NCBI GenBank assembly: GCA_964557845.1
Contig: CAZLBV010000120.1
Span: 1-7,510 of the forward strand
DNA length: 7,510 bases
DNA from: CAZLBV01 sp964557845
GTDB taxonomy: Bacteria > Acidobacteriota > Aminicenantia > Aminicenantales > Aminicenantaceae
Direction: 5' to 3'
Made by a program: the position numbers and the translations under genes
Notes under the pieces: model-generated
Databases searched by the model: none
Told to the model about the DNA's origin: nothing
What the model saw: only the letters and a program-made list of their open reading frames with translations
Shown: positions 1 through 5,759 of the stretch, in pieces
How the letters are laid out: every line of letters starts with the position of its first letter
Numbering within the stretch: position 1 is the first letter of the stretch

Positions 1-2
1 TC

Positions 3-407
3 AGCATTATTCCGGAGAGAGCTGAATTCACTCTTGATTTTCGCAGCGCCTCCGCCGATTCTCTCAAGGACTTAGAAGAAACTCTTCCACAGATAGCCAA
101 TGATATCGCTTCTACCCGGGGTTTACAGTTTAATTTTAAAATGATCGATAAAACCGTTCCGGTTGGAATCCCCCGCCGACTCCTGGATATTCTCGAATCA
201 GGGTGTAAAAAATTAAATTTTACCTATATGTTCCTTCCCAGCGGAGCAGGCCATGACGCACAAATTCTCTCAGAGGTCACAGATTCAGCCATGATCTTCA
301 TCCCTTGTGTTGACGGCATCAGCCATTCCCCTGAAGAAAAAGTTAACTGGGAGGATGTTGAGAGAGGCGCCAATCTGCTTCTCCAGAGTATTCTATCTTT
401 ATTATAA
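3..407 (+). CDS. M20-family amidase, hydantoinase/carbamoylase type (3' end only)
   Basis: The frame is open from the left edge, so only the last 134 residues are present; an internal ATG at 141 is not the start. The family (N-carbamoyl-amino-acid hydrolase, allantoate amidohydrolase, beta-ureidopropionase) are cytoplasmic dimeric metal enzymes that hydrolyse N-carbamoyl or ureido groups. Visible hallmarks are the lid-domain strand IPERAEFTLDFRS near the start of the fragment, the SGAGHDAQ motif, and the closing MIFIPCVDGISHSPEE motif, whose His is a conserved active-site/metal residue of the family. The ending WEDVERGANLLL is the usual C-terminal helix. No defect is visible in the part present. 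The precise substrate cannot be decided without the N-terminal catalytic half. The gene converges on the release-factor-like gene, with stop codons only 32 bases apart. Confidence 0.88.
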   Translation, partial: SIIPERAEFTLDFRSASADSLKDLEETLPQIANDIASTRGLQFNFKMIDKTVPVGIPRRLLDILESGCKKLNFTYMFLPSGAGHDAQILSEVTDSAMIFIPCVDGISHSPEEKVNWEDVERGANLLLQSILSLL

Positions 408-408
408 A

Positions 409-441
409 AAAAAGGTCCGCCTTACCATACAGACTCTTTTT
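409..441. terminator. possible bidirectional terminator between convergent genes
   Basis: AAAAAGGTC (409-417) can pair with GAC-T-CTTTTT (432-441), leaving one bulged T and a 14-base loop. A-rich and T-rich sides give a U-run in either direction. It lies exactly between the two convergent stop codons and overlaps the end of the release-factor-like gene. The stem is mostly A-T, so this is a positional inference with modest structural support. Confidence 0.3.
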
Positions 442-868
442 ATCCTTTCTCTATTTCTTTTTCCGGCCGGAAACTGCGGGCCTCTTTTTTCTCCGACTGC
501 TTCTTTTTCTCATCTAGCATCTTCTGTTTCGCCCGCTGGGATCGCTTTCTCTTCTGGCGCCGGATCTTTTCGATCCGCTTCTGCTCTTCGCTCTTTTCAC
601 CTAATATCTTAGCCTGAATCTTATTAACAAGCCTTCTTCGTGCCAGAAAACGGTTGATCGCTTGCGACCTCTCCCGCTGGCATTTAACTTCGATCCCGGT
701 AGGAAGATGCTTGAGATAAACACAAGTTGCTGACTTGTTGACTTTCTGTCCCCCCTTACCACTGGAGCGAACAAATTTCTCTATGATATCTTTTTCATGG
801 ATTCCCAGAAGTTCCATTTTCATACGAAGGGAATCCTCTTTGGCTTTGGTTACTTTGAATAATCCCAT
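440..868 (-). CDS. GGQ-domain peptide chain release factor-like protein (ribosome-rescue type)
   Basis: This 142-residue protein resembles the small codon-independent relatives of class I release factors (ArfB/YaeJ, mitochondrial MTRFR/C12orf65), which hydrolyse peptidyl-tRNA on stalled ribosomes. The catalytic loop RSSGKGGQKVNKS has GGQ at residues 39-41, and TGIEVKCQRERSQAINRFLARRRL (about 57-80) is the conserved helix-strand region of the superfamily. From about residue 84 the protein is a long Lys/Arg/Glu-rich tail. A basic tail is what ArfB inserts into the empty mRNA channel. The stop-codon-recognition domains of RF1/RF2 are absent, as expected for a rescue factor. The start is the only good ATG; upstream there is a weak purine-rich AAGAAG and a TATAAT box. 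It differs from canonical ArfB in sequence (LGIHEKDIIEKF before the GGQ loop), so I give no gene symbol. Confidence 0.87.
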   Translation of the reverse strand: MGLFKVTKAKEDSLRMKMELLGIHEKDIIEKFVRSSGKGGQKVNKSATCVYLKHLPTGIEVKCQRERSQAINRFLARRRLVNKIQAKILGEKSEEQKRIEKIRRQKRKRSQRAKQKMLDEKKKQSEKKEARSFRPEKEIEKG

Positions 869-882
869 TGGCTTCTTTTTAT

Positions 883-888
883 ATTATA
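883..888 (-). promoter_or_regulatory. -10 box for the release-factor-like gene
   Basis: A perfect TATAAT reads on the minus strand 14 bases before the ATG. The -35 region at 17-base spacing (906-911, TTTTTC) is poor. If used, the transcript would have a very short leader of some 7-8 bases, which fits the weak Shine-Dalgarno. Confidence 0.4.
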
Positions 889-950
889 CACTGAAATTTC
901 GGATAGAAAAAATTTCCAATTAAATTCAGATATAGACTTTCGCTAAAATA

Positions 951-979
951 TTGTTTAAACTCAAAATTTAATCTAGATT
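951..979 (+). promoter_or_regulatory. candidate promoter for the M14 peptidase gene
   Basis: TTGTTT (951-956) and TAGATT (974-979) are 17 bases apart and match the sigma-70 boxes at 3/6 and 4/6 positions. The -10 box is embedded in a perfect 12-base palindrome, TAATCTAGATTA (969-980), which could be an operator or chance in AT-rich DNA. An alternative -10, TAAAAT at 944-949, has no usable -35. Confidence 0.32.
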
Positions 980-1027
980 AGATCCATACCTGTATTCAAG
1001 GAATGGAATGAAACTAAATTTATTTTT

Positions 1028-1035
1028 GAGAAAGG
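1028..1035 (+). promoter_or_regulatory. ribosome binding site that decides the M14 start
   Basis: GAGAAAGG ends immediately before the ATG at 1036, with zero spacing, and nine bases before the in-frame ATG at 1045. The second spacing is workable and the first is not, so 1045 is the preferred start. It also gives a cleaner signal peptide beginning MNLKKNR. Confidence 0.6.
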
Positions 1036-1044
1036 ATGACCATC

Positions 1045-2706
1045 ATGAATTTAAAAAAAAATCGTTTTAACACCCTAGCAGGAATTTTTCTCTGTGTGAT
1101 GTTCACGATCTCATTAACCCAAGGAGCATTACCAGACAAAAAACATCCTCTGACCATCGCTGAAGCCAGCAATTATACAGCAACTTCTCGGCATGCCGAC
1201 GTTATGTCCTTTATCCGGACACTCCAATCAATGACTCCTTTTCTAAAAGTAGAAAAATTATGTACGAGCCCGGAAGGACGTGAGGTGCCACTTCTGATCA
1301 TCGGAAATCCTCTCCCTGCATCACCTCAGGATCTGCATTATGACAACCGAACTGTTGTTTACATCCAGGCTAACATCCATGCCGGTGAGGTCGAAGGAAA
1401 AGAAGCTTCTCTCATGCTTGTCCGCGATATTCTGCTCGCAGAAAAAATGCCTTATCTGGATGACCTCGTAATTCTCATTGCCCCAATATTTAATGCAGAC
1501 GGCAATGAGCCCATCTCGCCTGAAAACCGCAGGAACCAAGTCGGCCCGGAACAAGGAGTGGGTGTACGCTACAACGGCCAAAACCTTGATCTAAACCGGG
1601 ACGGGATGAAAATGGAAAGCCCGGAAATTGAGGGCCTGGTAGCGAATATTCTCAATCGATGGGATCCCTCCATACTGATCGACTGCCACACAACAAACGG
1701 GTCTTATCACCAACAACCGGTGACGTATGCCTGGATACTCAATCCCAACGGAGACAACTCCCTCATTAATTATATGCGGGACAAGATGATGCCGGAGATT
1801 GATGAGACGCTTGAGAAAAAATACGGTTACCTGTCCATCCCGTACGGAAATTTCCGGAACTACAAAGATCCGGATGGCTGGATGCCGGCCGGACCAGAGC
1901 CCCGCTATATCACGAATTATATCGGCTTAAGAAACCGTCTGGCCATCCTTCTAGAAAATTATGCCTATGCAGATTATAAAACCCGGGTAGAGGGCAACTA
2001 TTATTTCCTTCATTCGACCTTGGAATACTGCTCTTCTCATAGAGATGAGATCAACATACTGATCGCAGAGGCCGACCGGAAAACCATTCTGAGAGGCATG
2101 GAGCCTGCTCCTTCTGATACATTTATTGTTGAATATGATGTTCGCCCCCTGAAAGAGCCGATCTCCATCCTGGGCTGGGAAATGGAACCGATGCCCAGCG
2201 ACCGAGGTTATCCCAGAATGAGAAAAACCGATAAGGAAAAAACCTATGTGCTGCCTTATTTTAGCGACTTTTTTGCCAAAAGAAGCATTCAATTTCCTTA
2301 CGGATATTTGATCACTATACCGGACAAGGATATTCTTGATAAGCTTATTCAACATGGAATCGTGGTGGAAAAACTACTTGAACCAATAAAATTAGAAGTC
2401 GAAGCTTTCCAGCCTCAGGAAATCACTGTCAGTGATAGACTTTTTCAGGGACACCACATGAATTCCATAAAAGGTGAATACAAGATCGAAGAGAAAGAAT
2501 TCCCGGCAGGCACATATTTTGTCGGGACTGCCCAACGTCTGGCTAATGTCGCTGCTTATTTATTGGAACCGGAAAGCGGTGACGGCCTGGTAGCTTGGAA
2601 CTTTTTTGACCGGTATCTGGCTGCCCAATGGAGCCGCCAGCTTCCTTATTATCCGGTTTATAGATTGCTGAAACCGACTTCTCTTGTAAAAAAGATCATA
2701 AATTAA
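1045..2706 (+). CDS. secreted M14-family zinc carboxypeptidase-like protein
   Basis: This 553-residue protein opens with a signal peptide: basic MNLKKNR, hydrophobic core about residues 11-24, likely cleavage near TQG-AL at 27/28. The M14 catalytic domain spans roughly 45-330. Zinc ligands are visible as the HAGE motif (His112, Glu115) and His215 in IDCHTTNG. NLDLNRD (180-186) supplies the Asn-Arg that binds the substrate carboxylate in the family, and Glu304 in ILLENYAY is the expected catalytic base. All key residues are present, so it should be an active periplasmic or extracellular metallopeptidase. After it, about 345-553 form a C-terminal region of no assigned function that also occurs in other long M14 proteins. 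An ATG nine bases upstream (1036) would add three residues but abuts the Shine-Dalgarno. It is monocistronic and convergent with the EIIA gene. Specificity (carboxypeptidase versus other M14 activity) is unknown. Confidence 0.9.
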   Translation: MNLKKNRFNTLAGIFLCVMFTISLTQGALPDKKHPLTIAEASNYTATSRHADVMSFIRTLQSMTPFLKVEKLCTSPEGREVPLLIIGNPLPASPQDLHYDNRTVVYIQANIHAGEVEGKEASLMLVRDILLAEKMPYLDDLVILIAPIFNADGNEPISPENRRNQVGPEQGVGVRYNGQNLDLNRDGMKMESPEIEGLVANILNRWDPSILIDCHTTNGSYHQQPVTYAWILNPNGDNSLINYMRDKMMPEIDETLEKKYGYLSIPYGNFRNYKDPDGWMPAGPEPRYITNYIGLRNRLAILLENYAYADYKTRVEGNYYFLHSTLEYCSSHRDEINILIAEADRKTILRGMEPAPSDTFIVEYDVRPLKEPISILGWEMEPMPSDRGYPRMRKTDKEKTYVLPYFSDFFAKRSIQFPYGYLITIPDKDILDKLIQHGIVVEKLLEPIKLEVEAFQPQEITVSDRLFQGHHMNSIKGEYKIEEKEFPAGTYFVGTAQRLANVAAYLLEPESGDGLVAWNFFDRYLAAQWSRQLPYYPVYRLLKPTSLVKKIIN

Positions 2707-2730
2707 CTTGAATAATCCAGATGTTATGTT

Positions 2731-2769
2731 CATAGAGGATCATGGGATCAAATTCTATGTGGTTGGTTT
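2731..2769 (+). terminator. weak hairpin terminator after the M14 gene
   Basis: CATAGA (2731-2736) pairs with TCTATG (2754-2759). Inside, GATC can pair with GATC around an ATGG loop. A G/T-rich stretch with TTTT follows. The stem is imperfect with a small internal bubble, so the call rests partly on position, 24 bases past the stop and in the gap between convergent genes. Confidence 0.3.
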
Positions 2770-2785
2770 TATTTAGACTTAAATC

Positions 2786-3607
2786 CTAATGTTTGGGCTT
2801 GTGCTTAGCGACTAAAAATTTACCGCAGTTCTCGCAGACATAGATATCGTCGCTTCCTGAGATAGACGACCGCATTCCAGTAGCCACATTTATATAGCAA
2901 CCCTGACAGACACCATCATCCATTTCCGCCACGGCAAAACCATATTTCTCCATCAAGCGGTCAAATCTGTCAAGGAGATCAACATCCAATTCGTCCCGAA
3001 TCAGTGCAGCCTTTTTTTTCAGTTCTGCTTTTTTCTTTTTATCTGCTTTCCTTATCTTGATCTCGATATCCTGCAGCTTCCACAGTAGGCTAGCCCGGTT
3101 CATGATTTTGGTCTCAGATTTGGGAAGGTTGAGCTCGATCTCAGATAAGATTTTGTATAATTCACTTTTGTTCTTGGCTTTGAACAATTTTTCCCTGAAC
3201 TCTTCTCTCCTTAAAAACTGGGCCAATCCCGCAAACAAATGATTAAACAATCCAGGGATAGCCGGATTCCATATCAAGAGAATTATCAGGTGAACTTTCT
3301 TCCCATCCAAGGCATTAAAGTCTAAACCTTTCTTTGAAAGGCCGACTACCGCGGCTACATCCATCCCTGTATTGACACGGGCATGGGGAAGGGCCACACC
3401 ATGTCCAATCGCAGTCGTTTCCAAGCTCTCCCGGTCAATTATCCGGGTTAATATTGGCTTCTTATTTTCAATAAGATCCTCCTTCAGCAAAACATCAAGA
3501 AGTTCTTCAAAAGCCTGGATCTTTTCAGTAGCCTTAAGCTCAAAAACAATTTGGGATGTTTTTAAATAATCAATAAAACGTGTGCTTTTTAGATGATCAT
3601 TATGCAT
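2786..3607 (-). CDS. PTS EIIA (PtsN-like) domain fused to coiled-coil and C4-type zinc ribbon
   Basis: This is a 273-residue cytoplasmic protein with two recognisable modules. Residues about 10-158 are a type-2 EIIA domain as in nitrogen-PTS PtsN: GHGVALPHAR carries the phospho-accepting His75, and the VHLIILLIW strand and LFAGLAQFLRRE helix follow as in the family. Residues about 165-225 are charged and helical, predicted as a short coiled-coil. Residues 230-265 form a C4 zinc ribbon with Cys234/Cys237 and Cys258/Cys261, ending CGKFLV, which matches the zf-RING_7 ribbon of CT398 and HP0958-type proteins. No EI, HPr or membrane PTS component is nearby, so a regulatory rather than transport role is inferred. 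No Shine-Dalgarno precedes the ATG; the N-terminal ten residues before the EIIA fold may or may not be translated. The M28 gene is upstream on the same strand but 187 bases away with a promoter between, so the two are probably not cotranscribed. Confidence 0.85.
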   Translation of the reverse strand: MHNDHLKSTRFIDYLKTSQIVFELKATEKIQAFEELLDVLLKEDLIENKKPILTRIIDRESLETTAIGHGVALPHARVNTGMDVAAVVGLSKKGLDFNALDGKKVHLIILLIWNPAIPGLFNHLFAGLAQFLRREEFREKLFKAKNKSELYKILSEIELNLPKSETKIMNRASLLWKLQDIEIKIRKADKKKKAELKKKAALIRDELDVDLLDRFDRLMEKYGFAVAEMDDGVCQGCYINVATGMRSSISGSDDIYVCENCGKFLVAKHKPKH

Positions 3608-3618
3608 GTTGAAAAAAT

Positions 3619-3647
3619 ATCATAGCATAAAAAATATTTTTCCTAAA
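3619..3647 (-). promoter_or_regulatory. extended -10 promoter of the EIIA/zinc-ribbon gene
   Basis: On the minus strand TATGAT (3624-3619) is preceded by TGC, an extended -10. A weak -35, TTTAGG (3647-3642), sits at 17-base spacing. The -10 ends only 11 bases before the ATG at 3607, predicting a leader of about five bases. This agrees with the missing Shine-Dalgarno and suggests near-leaderless translation, or a start further inside. Confidence 0.45.
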
Positions 3648-3794
3648 CAACATTTTTTAATAATCTGAAAATATTAATTTAAAACCAGAATTTATAATAT
3701 AGTAGGAAGAAGATAGACATAAAAAATAAACTGCAGGAAATTCAAAATTCAAAGCGAATTCAAATTATCAATCAATCGGAATAATCATAAGGGA
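3648..3794. other. AT-rich intergenic spacer without a gene
   Basis: No open frame of note occurs here. It contains three AATTCAAA copies (3739, 3746, 3757) and one copy of a 24-base repeat (3731-3754). No convincing GC-stem terminator for the M28 gene is visible. Confidence 0.5.
3731..3754 (+). repeat. 24-base dispersed repeat, copy 1
   Basis: It starts CTGCAGG and ends ATTCAAAG. It matches 5717-5740 at 21 of 24 positions without gaps (differences at repeat positions 8, 10 and 15). Both copies are intergenic. The ends are AT-rich and repetitive, so chance contributes, but the shared CTGCAGG end makes pure chance less likely. Confidence 0.4.
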
Positions 3795-5414
3795 TCATCG
3801 GCGGAAGGAACTCGTTGGTTTAAATTGAGGAAGTTCCTCCCTATTCTCAAGTATCTTGATGATCTCATTGGCCCAACGGGTGATCTGTACCGTTCCGTTT
3901 AGATCCCAATCATCCTCGATCTCATCGGCAACATTGTGATATTTAGATTCACGGTATTCTCTGGTTTTATTCAGAATGAAATCCTTGTTTTCACCGCGGG
4001 ACGTTATCCCCTCGTGCATCCAGACTGCAGGAATTCCGGCCCTGGCAAAGCTCAGTTGGTCGGAACGGAAGAAATAACCAAGTTCGCCATTGCGCTCGGG
4101 AATATACTCGACATCGATCTTTTCAGCCGCTTCAGCACAGATCTCATCCAAGTCCGAATGCTTGCCTCCGATAGCATAGACTTCTTCAGTTTCACCCCAT
4201 ACATTAGCCATTTCAAAATTAAGATTGGCCAGAACATCAGAAGTTGGAAAGGGTAAATGCCTGGCAAAATAATCAGACCCCAAAAGGCCTTCTTCTTCAG
4301 CGGTTACGGCTACAAAAATAATATTAACTTTCAAATCCTCAGGCCGCTTTGAATAATAGCGGGCTAATGACAGCATGCATGCTGAGGCGGAGCAGTTATC
4401 GACAGCTCCGTTGTAGATCTGATCACCTTCAAGACTTTCATCTTTGCCTAAATGGTCATAATGAGCTGAAAGAATAATATATTTGTCCTTCTTGTCTTTA
4501 TGTGTCCCTTTCAGAAGAGCTGCCACATTATTGGATTTTACCGTCCGGAAAGAGACTTCTTGTCTGACCCTAGCGTTTATACCTAAAGGAACTGGCTTAA
4601 AATCCATGGTTTCCGCCTCTTCCTTTAACTGAGAATGGTCAAAACCGGCCTGTTCAAGTATGGACGCTGCAGCATGACCTTGGACCCATCCTTGAAAGAA
4701 GAGATTCGTCTGTCTTTCCGGCAGGAAAAAACTCTCTTTATTATTTGAATTTTTCACAACATCCCAACCGTAAGCTGCTCCCTTGGTGTTATGAATGATC
4801 AAAATCCCCAAAGCACCCAGTTCAGAGGCTTTCTCATATTTATAGACCCAGCGTCCGTAGTAGGTCATAACTTCGCCCTCAAAAATCCCGTCCGGATAAT
4901 TACCGGGTTCGTTAATTTCCACCAGCAGAACTTTTCCCTTCAAGTCAGCACCTTTGATATCATCCCAATCTCTTTCCGGGGCTTGAATCAGATAACCGCA
5001 GTAGAGGAGTTCTCCTTCCACTCCTTCCGGATTGTCTTCACGGAAACTGGTAACCACAAAATCATCTACAAGCTTAAATTCCTGATCGATCGGTTCTGAT
5101 TCGGAAAAAATCTCAAAGGATGCATTGCTATCCGGTGTGCATCCTTTAAGGATAACTTCCTGCAGATAGCTCTCTTTAAAAAAGGGTTCGAGGCCTAAAC
5201 TTCTGAAATGATTTTCCTGATATAGGGCTGCGATCTCAAGGCCGCGGCTTCCTACGGCACGGCCTTCCAAGAGATCATCTGAAAGAAAACGGATGTGGGC
5301 TTCGATCTCATTAGGAGTCACAAAATCTTTATCTTCTGCTTTTTTGCAGCTTATGGCAGAAAGCACAGCTGTAATTATCACGAGTGAAAGAAAAACATAG
5401 TTTGTTTTTTTCAA
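3795..5414 (-). CDS. M28-family metallopeptidase lipoprotein with PA-type insert
   Basis: I choose the TTG at 5414 (539 residues) because AAGGAGG lies six bases before it; the ATG at 5420, two codons earlier, directly touches that sequence. The N-terminus MKKTNYVF plus a hydrophobic stretch ending AISC gives a lipoprotein signal with Cys23 as the acylated residue. Its -3 Ala is a permissive rather than a classic lipobox. About 33-95 begin the peptidase fold, about 105-285 are a protease-associated-type insert, and about 295-525 are the M28 core. Zinc and catalytic residues are His318 (SAHYDHLG), Asp339 (GAVDNCSA), Glu373/Glu374 (TAEEEGLLGS), Glu401 (NFEMAN) and His493 (YHNVADE). Position 401 is Glu where the textbook family has Asp, a substitution I believe occurs in other M28 members. 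Also typical is RSDQLSFARAGIPAVWM. It is probably an aminopeptidase or dipeptidase at the cell envelope; substrate unknown. Confidence 0.91.
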   Translation of the reverse strand: MKKTNYVFLSLVIITAVLSAISCKKAEDKDFVTPNEIEAHIRFLSDDLLEGRAVGSRGLEIAALYQENHFRSLGLEPFFKESYLQEVILKGCTPDSNASFEIFSESEPIDQEFKLVDDFVVTSFREDNPEGVEGELLYCGYLIQAPERDWDDIKGADLKGKVLLVEINEPGNYPDGIFEGEVMTYYGRWVYKYEKASELGALGILIIHNTKGAAYGWDVVKNSNNKESFFLPERQTNLFFQGWVQGHAAASILEQAGFDHSQLKEEAETMDFKPVPLGINARVRQEVSFRTVKSNNVAALLKGTHKDKKDKYIILSAHYDHLGKDESLEGDQIYNGAVDNCSASACMLSLARYYSKRPEDLKVNIIFVAVTAEEEGLLGSDYFARHLPFPTSDVLANLNFEMANVWGETEEVYAIGGKHSDLDEICAEAAEKIDVEYIPERNGELGYFFRSDQLSFARAGIPAVWMHEGITSRGENKDFILNKTREYRESKYHNVADEIEDDWDLNGTVQITRWANEIIKILENREELPQFKPTSSFRR

Positions 5415-5420
5415 TTCCAT

Positions 5421-5427
5421 CCTCCTT
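5421..5427 (-). promoter_or_regulatory. strong Shine-Dalgarno that points to a TTG start
   Basis: AAGGAGG on the minus strand is immediately followed by ATG-GAA-TTG. Spacing to the ATG is zero and to the TTG six, the latter being near optimal. It therefore favours TTG initiation of the M28 lipoprotein. Confidence 0.65.
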
Positions 5428-5447
5428 AAAAAATGAGTCCTCTTTAC

Positions 5448-5476
5448 TATTTAGCTATTTTTTTGGTAAAAATCAA
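5448..5476 (-). promoter_or_regulatory. weak candidate promoter for the M28 gene
   Basis: TTGATT (5476-5471) and TAAATA (5453-5448) are 17 bases apart on the minus strand, matching the sigma-70 boxes at 4/6 and 3/6. It would give a leader of about 27 bases carrying the strong Shine-Dalgarno. It overlaps the start of the gene remnant on the other strand. Confidence 0.28.
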
Positions 5477-5622
5477 ATCTGATTAATATTTACCCGGAAT
5501 CAGAATCAAAATTCTTCGCCATTGTTATGGGGATAACAATAACCTTTTCATCTGATAAAGGCGGAAACGTCACTGGAATGACTGCCTATGTAAGAGGCCA
5601 AACTGAATTGTATAATGGGTGA
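5470..5622 (+). pseudogene. remnant of a DUF3471-like C-terminal domain
   Basis: The plus-strand frame from 5470 to the TGA at 5620-5622 encodes about 50 residues, with INIYPESESKFF followed by ITITFSSDKGGNVTG and ending VRGQTELYNG. From memory this follows the end of DUF3471-type domains that close many serine hydrolases (class C beta-lactamase-like) and some TPR proteins: a PESE-x-x-FF strand turn, an ITF strand, a D-x-x-G-x-VT turn, then a GQ near the end. An in-frame stop at 5467 precedes it and no start or catalytic part remains. A neighbouring frame just upstream reads LAIFLVKIKSD (5451-5483) before a stop, which could continue the domain after a frameshift. I read this as the 3' relic of a deleted gene. 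The inner ATG at 5527 (31 codons) lacks a Shine-Dalgarno and is unlikely to be a real gene. Confidence 0.5.
5521..5540. repeat. 20-base perfect dyad with GGGG centre
   Basis: ATTGTTAT-GGGG-ATAACAAT has eight-base perfect arms. With an AT-only style stem and no following U-run it looks more like a protein-binding operator than a terminator. It lies about 107 bases upstream of the M28 start and 220 upstream of the S15 start, inside the gene remnant, so it could also be leftover coding sequence. Confidence 0.45.
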
Positions 5623-5667
5623 CCCCAATTTCCACAATTTCCAATCTCCAATTTTAATAAAGTCCCT
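5623..5667. other. spacer with short AATTTCCA-type direct repeats
   Basis: After the remnant's stop the sequence has imperfect reiterations of CAATTTCCA / CAATCTCCA / CAATTTTAA. No gene or stable hairpin is visible. Confidence 0.4.
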
Positions 5668-5696
5668 TTTTCATAATGAATAAAACAGGGTATAAT
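5668..5696 (+). promoter_or_regulatory. promoter of the S15-type hydrolase gene
   Basis: TTTTCA (5668-5673, 4/6) and a perfect TATAAT (5691-5696) are separated by 17 bases. The predicted start of transcription near 5703 gives a leader of about 57 bases. This is the best sigma-70-like pair in the window. Confidence 0.6.
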
Positions 5697-5716
5697 TCAG
5701 TACACATATTGATATG

Positions 5717-5740
5717 CTGCAGGCATTTCAGAATTCAAAG
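5717..5740 (+). repeat. 24-base dispersed repeat, copy 2
   Basis: This is the partner of 3731-3754 (21/24 identical, same orientation). It falls in the leader of the S15 gene, just before the ribosome binding site. Confidence 0.4.
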
Positions 5741-5744
5741 AGAT

Positions 5745-5749
5745 AAGGA
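5745..5749 (+). promoter_or_regulatory. ribosome binding site of the S15-type gene
   Basis: AAGGA ends ten bases before the ATG at 5760. Its last A is also the A of an out-of-frame ATG (5749) that opens a three-codon frame, ATG-AAG-AGA-TAA, whose stop overlaps the real ATG by one base (TAATG). Confidence 0.5.
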
Positions 5750-5759
5750 TGAAGAGATA

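Noticed and set aside
307..612. Plus-strand open frame across the amidase end and the release-factor-like gene
   Set aside because: It overlaps two well-supported genes in other frames, has no recognisable motif, and its Ser/Phe-rich content is the shadow of the Lys-rich minus-strand gene.
1951..2355. 134-codon minus-strand frame inside the M14 gene
   Set aside because: It lies wholly antisense to a conserved peptidase and shows no domain pattern.
2786..3607. A sugar-transport PTS
   Set aside because: Only an EIIA domain is present, with no EIIB, EIIC, HPr or EI nearby, and the GHGVALPHAR context resembles PtsN.
3630..3641. 12-base palindrome AAAAATATTTTT
   Set aside because: Homopolymer A and T runs produce such palindromes readily in this AT-rich spacer.
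2786..5414. M28 and EIIA genes as one operon
   Set aside because: They are 187 AT-rich bases apart, with a good extended -10 promoter directly before the EIIA gene.
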